A stretch of DNA of 28,862 nt from Clostridia bacterium (GTDB lineage Bacteria; Bacillota_A; Clostridia; Oscillospirales; CAG-272). Within the stretch, counting starts at the first letter, position 1, and every line of letters begins with the position of its first letter. Both the position numbers and the translations under genes were made by a program. The notes beneath the pieces were generated by a model that was given only the letters and a program-made list of their open reading frames with translations, made no database searches and was not told the DNA's origin. Below are positions 16,131 through 23,729 of the stretch, one piece after another. Location of the stretch: assembly GCA_017462125.1 (NCBI GenBank), contig JAFTRQ010000151.1:1-28862 (forward strand), written 5' to 3'.

Positions 16131-17102
16131 TTATTTGTAAAATTCCGTTTTGATGCTTCGCTCAAAGAGATTGTTGAGCGTTTCCTTTGCATCCTTGCTT
16201 TCGTAAACGATCTCATAGACCGCGCGGCAGATCGGCATATCCACGGCATATTCTTGGCAAAGCTTCATGATCGCCTTGACCGTATAATATCCCTCTGCCA
16301 GCTTATTGAGCTGATCTCCTTTGACAAATGCTTCTCCAAAGGCGCGGTTGTGAGAGAATTTTGAAAAGACCGTTGCCTCGTAGTCTCCGAGATGGCAAAG
16401 CCCGTAGGCAGACAGCTCGTTGCCGCCCATTGCCGAGATCAATCTGGCAACCTCGCGGCATCCTCTCGACATAAGCGCCCCCTTGAGGGTTGAAAGTCCG
16501 TGCCCGTCAAGCATTCCCGCGGCGATACCGATCACGTTCTTTGCCGCCGCGCCGATCTCATTGCCGATCATATCCTCGCCGTAATAGAAGCGGATAAGCT
16601 CGCTTGAAAAGGCATCGACCAATATGTGCTTGGTCTCCTCGTCCTCACTGTCGATGACCATACAGTTTGGAATCCCTGCATAAAACTCCTGTACGTGACC
16701 GGGACCGATCCAGACGGCTACCTTGTTCGATGCGTCCATTCCATCCTGCGCTACCTGCGAAAGCCTGCGCCCCGTTGCGATATCGATTCCCTTCATACAA
16801 AGGACGAAGATCTTATTCTTCAGTCCGAGCGGAGCTATTTCCTGCATAAACGCCGAAAGTCCTTGGGAATTGATCGAGATCACGATCACGTCGGAATCCC
16901 GCAGGCAGCAGACGTCGGTAGTAAGTCTGACCGAATCGGGCAGCGTGAGCAGGTCGTTTCGCCTCTCGTGCAAAAAGCGTTGCATATGCTCAGAGCTTTC
17001 GCGGCCGTACAAGGTCACGTCCAAGCCCTTCTTCTCGGCAAGATACCAGGTGATCAGCGAGCCCCAACGCCCGCAGCCGATAACCGAAACCTTTAATTTC
17101 AT
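16131..17102 (-). CDS. gpsA: NAD(P)-dependent glycerol-3-phosphate dehydrogenase family protein (divergent GpsA)
   Basis: This 323-residue cytosolic dehydrogenase is of GpsA size. It has the Rossmann loop GCGRWG (9-14), the conserved CMKGID with Lys104, and EIGAAAKNVIGIAAG with the catalytic-type Lys188. Family members normally reduce dihydroxyacetone phosphate to sn-glycerol 3-phosphate for lipid synthesis. Two usual motifs are altered: SGPS-A-E reads GPGHVQEF (133-140), and GLAGLGDL-TC-S-SRN reads GLCHLGDYEATVFSKFSHNR (234-253). A paralogue with a different substrate is therefore possible. It has its own TTGACT-17-TATAAT promoter and an AAAGGAG ribosome site. Only 15 nt separate it from heparinase-like gene 3, so the carbohydrate genes are likely read from its promoter. 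Confidence 0.82.
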   Translation of the reverse strand: MKLKVSVIGCGRWGSLITWYLAEKKGLDVTLYGRESSEHMQRFLHERRNDLLTLPDSVRLTTDVCCLRDSDVIVISINSQGLSAFMQEIAPLGLKNKIFVLCMKGIDIATGRRLSQVAQDGMDASNKVAVWIGPGHVQEFYAGIPNCMVIDSEDEETKHILVDAFSSELIRFYYGEDMIGNEIGAAAKNVIGIAAGMLDGHGLSTLKGALMSRGCREVARLISAMGGNELSAYGLCHLGDYEATVFSKFSHNRAFGEAFVKGDQLNKLAEGYYTVKAIMKLCQEYAVDMPICRAVYEIVYESKDAKETLNNLFERSIKTEFYK

Positions 17103-17129
17103 AGTCAGGCTCCTTTCTGTAAGTTGTCA

Positions 17130-17158
17130 TTGACAAACGCCGATAAAAATGGTACAAT
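17130..17158 (+). promoter_or_regulatory. Promoter of the ABC-F gene
   Basis: TTGACA (17130-17135) and TACAAT (17153-17158) are spaced by 17 nt. It predicts a leader of about 85 nt before the ATG at 17250, which has a modest AAGGA ribosome site. Confidence 0.85.
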
Positions 17159-17178
17159 ATAAATTGCTTTATAAGGTT

Positions 17179-17207
17179 ATTATATAATAATGATCCCGAA
17201 AAGTCAA
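17179..17207 (-). promoter_or_regulatory. Promoter of gpsA and the downstream lyase genes
   Basis: On the minus strand, TTGACT (17202-17207) and TATAAT (17179-17184) are spaced by 17 nt. It points leftward at the ABC-F promoter, so the two promoters face each other with predicted start sites only a few nucleotides apart. Confidence 0.85.
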
Positions 17208-17249
17208 GGCAAATAAAAGCACAAAATATATAAAATAAGGACAAAATAA

Positions 17250-19196
17250 ATGATAGCAATCAGTGTAAACGATCTGACGCTTCGCTTTGGAACGACCACG
17301 ATATTGGAAAAGGTGTCTTTTTCTCTTGAGGAAAACGACAAGCTTGGTATCATCGGCTCAAACGGAAGCGGAAAGACCTCGCTTTTCAAGCTTATATGCG
17401 GTGAATACGATGCCGAAGAAGGAGAGGTCTTTATATCCAAGGGCAAGACCGTGGGAATCCTCTCACAGTACGGAGCGTTTTCCGAGACCGACGGAGACGA
17501 GGGCTCCACGGCGCTTGAGCATATGTTCGCCGCCTTCCCCGCTCTGCTTGAAGCCGAAAAGCGGCTCTCCGAGCTTGAGGAGCTTTTGAACGATCACTCC
17601 GACAGCGAAAGACATCGCATTTATACCAACGAATATATGGCGCTGAATGAAAAATTCATTCGCGACGGAGGGCTCGAATTCCGCGGAAGATGCCGCTCTA
17701 TTTTGCAAAAGCTTGGATTCGATGACGAAGCCATCGACAAAAACGTCAACCTTCTCTCGGGAGGACAGAGGACGCGCCTTGCTTTGGCGGTTCAGCTCTG
17801 TCGCGAGCCCGACATTCTGATGCTGGACGAGCCTACCAACCATCTTGACATTGAGACGCTCGGTTGGCTTGAAAACTATCTGATACAGTACAAAAAGTGC
17901 GTGATGGTGATCTCCCACGACCGTTATTTCCTCGACCGTGTCACCAACAAGACCCTTGCCATCGAGCACCACAAGGCAAAGCTCTACAACGGAAACTACA
18001 CCCGCAGTATGGAGCAGAGACGCATCGATAAAGAAATATATGCCAAGCACTACCGCGAGCAGCAGAAGGAGATCGCGCGTCAGGAGGCGTACATTGCGCA
18101 GCAGAGACAATGGAACCGCGAGCGCAACATCATCGCCGCCGAGTCAAGACAAAAAATGCTTGACAAAATGGAAAAGCTGGAGGCTCCCGAGACCGAGCAG
18201 AGAGCGATCCGTATGAAATTCACCTCTGCCATCGCCTCGGGCAACGAGGTTATGAAAATAACCGACCTTTCAATGGGCTTCGGGCAGAAAAGACTCTTTA
18301 CGGGCCTTGATTTTCTCGTCAAGAGAAACGATCGCTTGCTGATCATCGGTCCCAACGGATGCGGCAAATCCACCCTTATCAAAATTCTGATGAAAACGCT
18401 CACTCCCCTTACAGGCAAGGTGGAGGACGGATACAACGTGGAGATCGGATACTACGATCAGGAAAACCAAAATCTTGACGAGAGCAAAACGGTGATCGAC
18501 GAGCTTTGGGATATGTACCCCACCCTGCCCGAGCAAAAGATCCGCGGCACGCTTGCATGGTTCAACTTCTTTGGGGAGGACGTCTATAAGACCGTGGGAA
18601 TGCTGTCGGGAGGTGAGCGCGCCCGCCTTACCTTCTCGAAGCTGATTCTCTCCCATATGAACCTGTTGATCCTCGACGAGCCCACCAACCACCTTGACAT
18701 CGACTCCCGAGAGGCGCTTGAATCGGCGCTTGAGGAGTTTGACGGCACGATCATTGCCGTCTCCCACGACCGTTATTTCATTGAGAAGCTGGCAAGCCGT
18801 ATTATCGAGCTGAAGCCCGACGGATACGTGGATGGCGATATGTTCGACTATCTGATCACCCGCAACGGCCAGGCTTATACCGAATTCCGCGAGTTTACAA
18901 ACGCCAGACGCGAGCGTCTTGGCGCGGCTGTCCAAGCAGAGGCTCCCAAAGCACCCGCAGGAAGCCAAAAGGAAAACTACCTTCGCAACAAGCAGGAGGC
19001 GGCGGAGGCGAGAAAGAAAGAGGCTCGCATCAAAAAGCTGACCGCCGAAATGGAGAAGCTCGAAAAGGAGCTTGAAGAGATCGACGAGCTGATGTGCGGC
19101 GAGGCCGCAACCGACTACAAAAGGGTTGCCGAGCTTGACACACGCAAAAACGAGATCGAGGAGCGCTTGCTCGAGATCTACGAGGAGCTTGAATAA
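17250..19196 (+). CDS. ABC-F family ATPase (ribosome-associated type)
   Basis: This soluble 648-residue ABC-F protein has two ABC domains and no membrane segment. The first domain has GSNGSGKTS (36-44), LSGGQRTRLAL and LMLDEPTNHLD. A charged helical linker rich in Arg, Glu and Gln connects it to the second domain, which has GPNGCGKST, LSGGERARL and LILDEPTNHLD, with SHDRYF in both halves. A C-terminal coiled coil of about 80 residues, rich in Lys and Glu, follows, as in YdiF/Uup-like members. Known ABC-F proteins bind the ribosomal E-site and relieve stalled translation or protect against antibiotics. This one looks like a housekeeping member: a resistance role is neither shown nor excluded. 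It is the only plus-strand gene on this side of the window and has its own promoter. Confidence 0.93.
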   Translation: MIAISVNDLTLRFGTTTILEKVSFSLEENDKLGIIGSNGSGKTSLFKLICGEYDAEEGEVFISKGKTVGILSQYGAFSETDGDEGSTALEHMFAAFPALLEAEKRLSELEELLNDHSDSERHRIYTNEYMALNEKFIRDGGLEFRGRCRSILQKLGFDDEAIDKNVNLLSGGQRTRLALAVQLCREPDILMLDEPTNHLDIETLGWLENYLIQYKKCVMVISHDRYFLDRVTNKTLAIEHHKAKLYNGNYTRSMEQRRIDKEIYAKHYREQQKEIARQEAYIAQQRQWNRERNIIAAESRQKMLDKMEKLEAPETEQRAIRMKFTSAIASGNEVMKITDLSMGFGQKRLFTGLDFLVKRNDRLLIIGPNGCGKSTLIKILMKTLTPLTGKVEDGYNVEIGYYDQENQNLDESKTVIDELWDMYPTLPEQKIRGTLAWFNFFGEDVYKTVGMLSGGERARLTFSKLILSHMNLLILDEPTNHLDIDSREALESALEEFDGTIIAVSHDRYFIEKLASRIIELKPDGYVDGDMFDYLITRNGQAYTEFREFTNARRERLGAAVQAEAPKAPAGSQKENYLRNKQEAAEARKKEARIKKLTAEMEKLEKELEEIDELMCGEAATDYKRVAELDTRKNEIEERLLEIYEELE

Positions 19197-19199
19197 AAA

Positions 19200-19230
19200 A
19201 GAGGTTGTCTCTCAGAAGGAGACAACCTCT
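19200..19230 (-). terminator. Terminator hairpin adjoining the ABC-F stop codon
   Basis: The perfect 12-bp stem AGAGGTTGTCTC/GAGACAACCTCT has a 7-nt loop. The A-run at 19194-19200 makes a U-run for leftward RNA, so it stops transcripts coming from the envelope operon. On the plus strand it directly follows the ABC-F stop but lacks a T-run. Confidence 0.75.
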
Positions 19231-19463
19231 CAGACTGTCGAAAAAGCTGTTATACCGCAAGAAAAAAAAGAAAAGAGCGAGAATAATTTGAAGATTGCGA
19301 TATATAATGAATCCCAAGTCACTCATCGAGAGCGCCTTGGGATTTCTTGCTTTTTCCGTTCTTACACTCTGGCGTACCCCTGTACGCCGACGAATGTAAG
19401 AACAAAAAATATACCTACCTTTTTCGACCTCTGCCAGCGTGTCGAGATTTTCTCGACACGCTG

Positions 19464-19494
19464 AGAGGTTGTCTCTCGGAAGGAGACAACCTCT
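19464..19494 (+). terminator. Second copy of the same terminator hairpin
   Basis: The stem is identical to that at 19200-19230 with a different loop, and it is followed by CTTTTCG on the plus strand, so it ends rightward transcripts from the ABC-F gene. Each operon thus meets its best terminator only after crossing the element. Confidence 0.75.
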
Positions 19495-19510
19495 TTTCGT
19501 TAATCCAATG

Positions 19511-19546
19511 AAAATTTAATTGCGGCATTGTCGCAATTAAATTTTT
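19511..19546 (-). terminator. Terminator of the envelope operon
   Basis: AAAATTTAATTGCG and CGCAATTAAATTTT form a 14-bp stem around GCATTGT directly after the stop codon of the gene at 19548. T-runs occur on both sides. Confidence 0.8.
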
Positions 19547-19547
19547 A

Positions 19548-19907
19548 TTATATCAGTGCTTCAGATGCAAGTCCAAGGCCGATCAGCGCACCGATCAATA
19601 TAAAATACAGCACCCAGAACACTGTGAAGACGATACCCAGAATGAAGCCGATCTTACCTGTGATCTGTCCTGCCTTCGCGAACAGGCGCGCGCCGGTGTA
19701 GGGATAATTTTTGATGATCGGCACGGCCCACTTCTTTGCGAGCGCACCGAAAATGATTCCGATGATTCCGAAGAACGGGATCATGCTAAACTGAACGGCA
19801 ATGATTCCGAACACCATCGTTTTGACCGCTTCGCCAACGGGAGGATCTGCCTTAGGCTGCTCTGCCACAACGATCTCGTCTGTCAAATTGTTTTGATTGT
19901 TATCCAT
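19548..19907 (-). CDS. Small two-helix membrane protein (DUF4190-like)
   Basis: This 119-residue protein has a polar, acidic N-terminus (about 25 residues) and two hydrophobic stretches, about 29-54 (FGIIAVQFSMIPFFGIIGIIFG) and 83-110 (GFILGIVFTVFWVLYFILIG), joined by a basic loop. The layout resembles DUF4190-type membrane proteins; I am not certain of the family. AAGGAGA precedes the start. It is the last gene of the MBOAT/DHHW operon, 47 nt after the third DHHW gene, and is followed by a terminator. A supporting role in the envelope complex is possible but not shown. Confidence 0.75.
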   Translation of the reverse strand: MDNNQNNLTDEIVVAEQPKADPPVGEAVKTMVFGIIAVQFSMIPFFGIIGIIFGALAKKWAVPIIKNYPYTGARLFAKAGQITGKIGFILGIVFTVFWVLYFILIGALIGLGLASEALI

Positions 19908-19954
19908 ATATGTATCTCCTTTTTGATATGGTTTCCTATTTTCCCACCGAAGCT

Positions 19955-21721
19955 TTATTGCTCCGAAAGGATCTGAATGATCACCCTTGCGGTGTCAATT
20001 ACCGAATAATCGTAACGCTCGACCGCGGAAATGACCAGCACGTCGGCATCCTTGATCGCCGCCACAACGTCGGCATCTCTTACCTGACTTCTGTGGGTCA
20101 GGAAGCAGCTTGTGAAATCTCTCTCAAGGAAATACTTCATACTGCCGCGGAAGGAATCCGACAGCATAACGAAATTCATATCGTATTTTCCTGTGGAGGA
20201 GGTGTGTGTGGTATGGCCGTTTATCGGTGAGCTGTTTGCCGTTTTCACGGTTACGTCGGGTCTGTAATCGATGTCGTAGCTCTTATCTCCCGTATAATTG
20301 CTTGCGCTGAGACCGCCGATATTGATCAGGTCTCCTCCCGTGCGCTTGGTCTCGATTACGGGCAGGTCGATCAGACTTGTGGTTTCAAAGCCCAAGGCCT
20401 CGTAAAGCGCTTGCACTCCAATGAATCCTCCCGCGGGATTCCAATGGGTGTCGTGCTTATAGTAGACCTGCCAATAAGGCTTTGCCGCCTTCAGCTGAGC
20501 CAAGGGATATACTGCGGGAACGTCGGAATTCTCATTAATGAATCGGGTAAGAAGGTCTACCCTCTTCACCGTCTCCACGATCTCATATTCGGGCATAAAC
20601 TCGGGATATACAAGCTCCTTGTTGGGCCAGAAGGCAACGGCAAGCTTGATGTTCTTTTCCTGACAGATTACCTGCAGCTGATTGAGGACGTTTACGTAGT
20701 CAGCCAGCGTGTTATAGGACAGCAGATTGGAGCCCTGATAATACCCGATGCTGTCGTCACCCGTGTAGAACAGCCAATTGTGCTTGCCCTCCAAGGTCTT
20801 ATTGTGCAGGATGGGCGGCAGATAGGAGTCGTCGGGAAGTCGGTTCTTCAGCGCCGTGCGGTACTCGCCGGAGCAGTCCGAGCATACCACCAAGGTATAT
20901 CCGTATTCGCTCTGTGTCGGTTCTACGGTGCGGATCTCTCTGCCTGCGGAATGCTTTTTGACGCGGGAGTAGGTCTCGCGCACTCTGCACTCACGGCAGA
21001 CCAAGGTTTCCTCGTATTTGGTTCCGCACGCAGGAGTTTCCTTTACGCTGGATACGTAGTCGTGGGGGATCTTTTGGGTATATTCTTTGTTGCCGATATA
21101 GTCACATTTGGTACAGGTATAGCCGATGATTCCCCATTCGGTACAGGTGGCCTCCAATACGGTTACGCTTTCCTCGGCGTAAGTGTGCTCGCAGGACGAG
21201 GGAGCTTGGTCGTCGGGCTCAAAGGTGGGCACCGTTTCGGTTTCCGCGGGCTCTGTTCCCTCTGTGGTCTCAAACAGATCCACGATCGTATCGACCTCAT
21301 TTCCCGTCGAAGAGGATTGCGAGCCGTGGAACCATTCGATCAGCAGAGGCATCACGTTCTCCTTGTAAGGCTGCTCCAAACGGCTCTCCAAGGTCTCCTG
21401 CGTTTTATACAGCACCGAGCGGAAGGGCAGATTGTCGTTATACCAGGATTCGACCTCGCTTGTAAAGGTCTTCGGATCGAAATCCTCGGGAAACTCTGCC
21501 ATGGTGCGGTTTTCTCCCGTATCAAAATTCAAGGTCTCCATAACGGCGGGGTTTGCTTGATTGACAAGCAAAAGCGCGCCCCAGATCAACGTTGGGAGGA
21601 TCAGGATCGCAACGAAGAGCGAGATCACGGTGATGGCAAAGCCTCGGTTGACGTGCGGAATATCCTCTATTGTCTCAAGCTCCGCGTTTTTTATATCGTC
21701 TGACTTAGGTTTATCCGACAT
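19955..21721 (-). CDS. DHHW/AlgX-like SGNH protein with Cys-rich repeats, third in operon
   Basis: This 588-residue extracytoplasmic protein is anchored by one N-terminal helix (about 26-53). A DHHW N-terminal region follows (FDTGENR, then ESWYNDNLPFRS), then an acidic linker and three zinc-ribbon-like repeats (about 177-284; CXXC pairs TCTKC, VCREC, VCSDC). The SGNH-like catalytic region has NWLFY, DTHWN (424-428) and LSDSF with the candidate nucleophile Ser523. Relatives such as AlgJ and AlgX transfer or position acetyl groups on extracellular polysaccharide with an MBOAT partner, which is encoded upstream in this operon. The start was set at MSDKPK because AAAGGAGAT lies just before it; an ATG seven codons upstream overlaps that site. 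Of the three paralogues it diverges most in the linker and C-terminal half. Confidence 0.87.
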   Translation of the reverse strand: MSDKPKSDDIKNAELETIEDIPHVNRGFAITVISLFVAILILPTLIWGALLLVNQANPAVMETLNFDTGENRTMAEFPEDFDPKTFTSEVESWYNDNLPFRSVLYKTQETLESRLEQPYKENVMPLLIEWFHGSQSSSTGNEVDTIVDLFETTEGTEPAETETVPTFEPDDQAPSSCEHTYAEESVTVLEATCTEWGIIGYTCTKCDYIGNKEYTQKIPHDYVSSVKETPACGTKYEETLVCRECRVRETYSRVKKHSAGREIRTVEPTQSEYGYTLVVCSDCSGEYRTALKNRLPDDSYLPPILHNKTLEGKHNWLFYTGDDSIGYYQGSNLLSYNTLADYVNVLNQLQVICQEKNIKLAVAFWPNKELVYPEFMPEYEIVETVKRVDLLTRFINENSDVPAVYPLAQLKAAKPYWQVYYKHDTHWNPAGGFIGVQALYEALGFETTSLIDLPVIETKRTGGDLINIGGLSASNYTGDKSYDIDYRPDVTVKTANSSPINGHTTHTSSTGKYDMNFVMLSDSFRGSMKYFLERDFTSCFLTHRSQVRDADVVAAIKDADVLVISAVERYDYSVIDTARVIIQILSEQ

Positions 21722-21752
21722 AGAAGATCTCCTTTCATACAAGATTTTTAAA

Positions 21753-21800
21753 AAGCCGCATGAGAAAATTACCGATCAAAAGGATTTTCCCGTGCGGCTT
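21753..21800 (-). terminator. Internal terminator or attenuator between DHHW genes
   Basis: AAGCCGCATGAGAAAAT (21753-21769) and ATTTTCCCGTGCGGCTT (21784-21800) form a 17-bp stem with two mismatched or wobble positions. On the minus strand it is followed by TTTTTAAAAATC. The position right after one DHHW stop and before the next start suggests partial termination that lowers expression of the last two genes. Confidence 0.7.
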
Positions 21801-21805
21801 ACGAT

Positions 21806-23635
21806 TTACTTGGACAGGATCTTGATCAGAGCCTGTGCAGTATTCAAAATGTCTGTTTCCAGTCTTTCAACAGCCGCGAGAACGATGATATCCGCGTTAC
21901 GAACGGCCTCGATCACGTCTGCATTGTTCACAGAGCTTCTGTGTGCCAGGAAGCAATCGGTAAAATCTCTTTCGAGATAGGTCAGCTGCATAACTCTGTA
22001 AGAGTCGGCGAGCATAACGAAGTTTACGTCGTTGGGACCGTTGGACGTGGTATGTCTTGTGTCACCCGCGCCGTTGTTACCGACCTGTGAGTATACGGTG
22101 ACCTCGGGACGGTAGGTGACCACGTAGTTCTTCTGCTGAGGATAGTTCGCTCCGTTTACTCCCGCAATACCGACAAGGTCACCCTTGACACCGTAAAGCA
22201 GGCTGGAGTTGCCGTCATAAACGTAGTTTTTGTAATCGGAATCCGAGGGAGCGATGATGTTAACGGGCAGGTTGACCATGCTTGTGGTCTCAAGACCCAA
22301 GCTCTTGAGCATTGCCTGATAGCCGATAAACGCGCCTGCGTTATTCCAGTGGGTATCAAGCGGCCAATACATTTCCCAATAGGGCTTTGCCGCGATCAGA
22401 TCATTGATGGGGTAGATGATATTGACGTTTGTGTTTTCGGTCATATAATCTACCAGACGCTCTACCCTTTTATACTCGCTTTCAACGGCGATGTCGGGCA
22501 TATATTCGGAATAGACCTGATCCTTATTAGGCCAGATGGAGATCTGCAATTGGATTCCCTTTGCCTCACAGATGTCGGCAAGCTGCTGCATAACAGCGGC
22601 GTAATTCGCCAGATCCGCATCTGACATCAGATTGGTAGCCTGATAATATGCCTCGCTGTTATCTCCGCGGTAGAAGAGCCACTGGCATCTGCCCTCAAGA
22701 GCGTTAGCGCTTCGGTAGATAGGCGGGAAATAATCCGTGCTGGTGAGCTTGTTGGAAAGGTCGGTTCTGTATTCACCGCCGCAATCTCTGCAACGTCTGA
22801 GCGTGTAGCCGTAATCCTCGTAAGAGGGCTTTGAGACTGCAAGCTTTTTACCCGACACGTGCTTCTTCACGCTGATCTGCGTTTTGCTGTCTCCGCAGAC
22901 GGTACACGTGAGGGTCTCCTCATAGCTTTCGCCGCAGGAGGGCAGCTCGGTTACGTTGGAAAGATAGTCGTGGGACGCTTTTTGCGTATATTCCTTATTA
23001 CCTACGTAATTACATTTCGTACAGGTGTAGCCTACGATTCCCCATTCGGTACAGGTAGGTGCCTGAACGGTCACGGCCTTGCTGTCATAGGTATGCTGAC
23101 AGTTGGAATCGTCATCGTCAACAACGAAATCGGGCAGGGTCTCGGTTTCAATCGTACCCGTCTCTCCCGAGTCTGTGTTGAAGATGTCCTCGATAACGTC
23201 TCCGCCGGGGGTGTTGCCCTGAGCAGCATCACCGTGGAACAGCTTGATCAGTTGGTCGCGCAGACCGCCCTTGGCATCATACGGCTTTTCCAACGTGTTC
23301 TCCAAGGTCTCCTGTGTTTTGTACAGAATGGAGCGGAAGGGCAGATTGTCGTTGTACCAGGATTCCACCTCGCTTGTAAATGTCTGAGGATCGAAGCTGT
23401 CGGGGAAGGTGGCAAAGGCACGGTTCTCGCCAGTGTCGAAGTTCAAGGTCTCCATAATAGCGGGATTTACCTTGTTGACGAGCGAAAGCGCGCCCCATAT
23501 CAGCGTGGGTAAGATCAGAAATGCGACGAATAAGGAGATGACGGTAATGGCAAAACCGCGGTTGACGTGAGGAAATTCCTCAACCGTCTCCTGCGCCGTG
23601 TTTTTAACTTCTTCCTGTTTTGGTTTATCCGACAT
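21806..23635 (-). CDS. DHHW/AlgX-like SGNH protein with Cys-rich repeats, second in operon
   Basis: This 609-residue protein has the same architecture as its neighbours. The N-terminal membrane anchor is in VNRGFAITVISLFVAFLILP, followed by FDTGENR and ESWYNDNLPFRS. A glycine- and threonine-rich linker contains GDAAQGNTPGGDVIEDIFNT, and repeats with TCTKC, TCTVC and RCRDC pairs follow. The catalytic region has QWLFYRGDNSEAYY, LDTHWNNAG and MLADSYR. The start at MSDKPK follows AAAGGAGAT; the upstream ATG is inside that site. Its linker is nearly identical to that of the first paralogue, including at the DNA level, while the C-terminal region 430-530 differs, which may reflect different acceptor glycans. 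The presumed role is O-acylation of a surface polymer, inferred from the MBOAT partner. Confidence 0.87.
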   Translation of the reverse strand: MSDKPKQEEVKNTAQETVEEFPHVNRGFAITVISLFVAFLILPTLIWGALSLVNKVNPAIMETLNFDTGENRAFATFPDSFDPQTFTSEVESWYNDNLPFRSILYKTQETLENTLEKPYDAKGGLRDQLIKLFHGDAAQGNTPGGDVIEDIFNTDSGETGTIETETLPDFVVDDDDSNCQHTYDSKAVTVQAPTCTEWGIVGYTCTKCNYVGNKEYTQKASHDYLSNVTELPSCGESYEETLTCTVCGDSKTQISVKKHVSGKKLAVSKPSYEDYGYTLRRCRDCGGEYRTDLSNKLTSTDYFPPIYRSANALEGRCQWLFYRGDNSEAYYQATNLMSDADLANYAAVMQQLADICEAKGIQLQISIWPNKDQVYSEYMPDIAVESEYKRVERLVDYMTENTNVNIIYPINDLIAAKPYWEMYWPLDTHWNNAGAFIGYQAMLKSLGLETTSMVNLPVNIIAPSDSDYKNYVYDGNSSLLYGVKGDLVGIAGVNGANYPQQKNYVVTYRPEVTVYSQVGNNGAGDTRHTTSNGPNDVNFVMLADSYRVMQLTYLERDFTDCFLAHRSSVNNADVIEAVRNADIIVLAAVERLETDILNTAQALIKILSK

Positions 23636-23668
23636 AGAAAGATCTCCTTTCATTCAATCTTGCGATAG

Positions 23669-23711
23669 AGCTGACGGGGATCTTCGGTGTGAAGAAGATC
23701 CTCGCACAGCT
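23669..23711 (-). other. Hairpin between the first and second DHHW genes
   Basis: GGATCTTC and GAAGATCC (8 bp), extended by outer AGCTG/CAGCT arms, form a long interrupted stem. No clear U-run follows on the minus strand, so it may be a processing or stability element rather than a terminator. Confidence 0.5.
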
Positions 23712-23729
23712 TTCATGGTTTACGTTATA

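Larger units (their letters stand above)
19197..19496. repeat. Hairpin-rich MITE-like element between convergent operons
   Basis: This 300-nt spacer is almost entirely paired sequence. It starts and ends with near-identical hairpins (AGAGGTTGTCTC/GAGACAACCTCT at 19200-19230 and 19464-19494). Inside lie AATCCCAAG/CTTGGGATT (19310-19344), GTTCTTACA plus GGCGTAC with their complements (19358-19403), and a 13-bp stem CAGCGTGTCGAGA/TCTCGACACGCTG (19435-19463). When the right end is reverse-complemented it aligns with the left end for about 45 nt (terminator hairpin, CTCAG, GTCGA, A-rich), which looks like terminal inverted repeats. The open frame that crosses it has no ribosome site or motif, so I see no gene here. 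Confidence 0.65.

Noticed and set aside
15183..16364. A 393-codon plus-strand open frame
   Set aside because: It lies wholly antisense to heparinase-like gene 3 and gpsA, has no ribosome site or family motif, and those minus-strand genes have clear conserved motifs.
17250..19196. Antibiotic-resistance ABC-F (ARE type)
   Set aside because: The long charged C-terminal coiled coil and ordinary linker fit a housekeeping YdiF/Uup-like member, and no resistance context or attenuator leader was seen.
19126..19464. A 112-codon frame running out of the ABC-F gene into the hairpin element
   Set aside because: It begins inside the ABC-F coding end in another frame and consists of the translated stems of the repeat element.
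19197..19496. CRISPR array or riboswitch
   Set aside because: The repeats are inverted rather than regularly spaced direct repeats, there are no cas genes, and the element lies between gene ends rather than in a leader.
20411..21703. A 430-codon plus-strand open frame
   Set aside because: It is antisense to the third DHHW gene with no start signal; the same kind of shadow frame recurs opposite all three paralogues.
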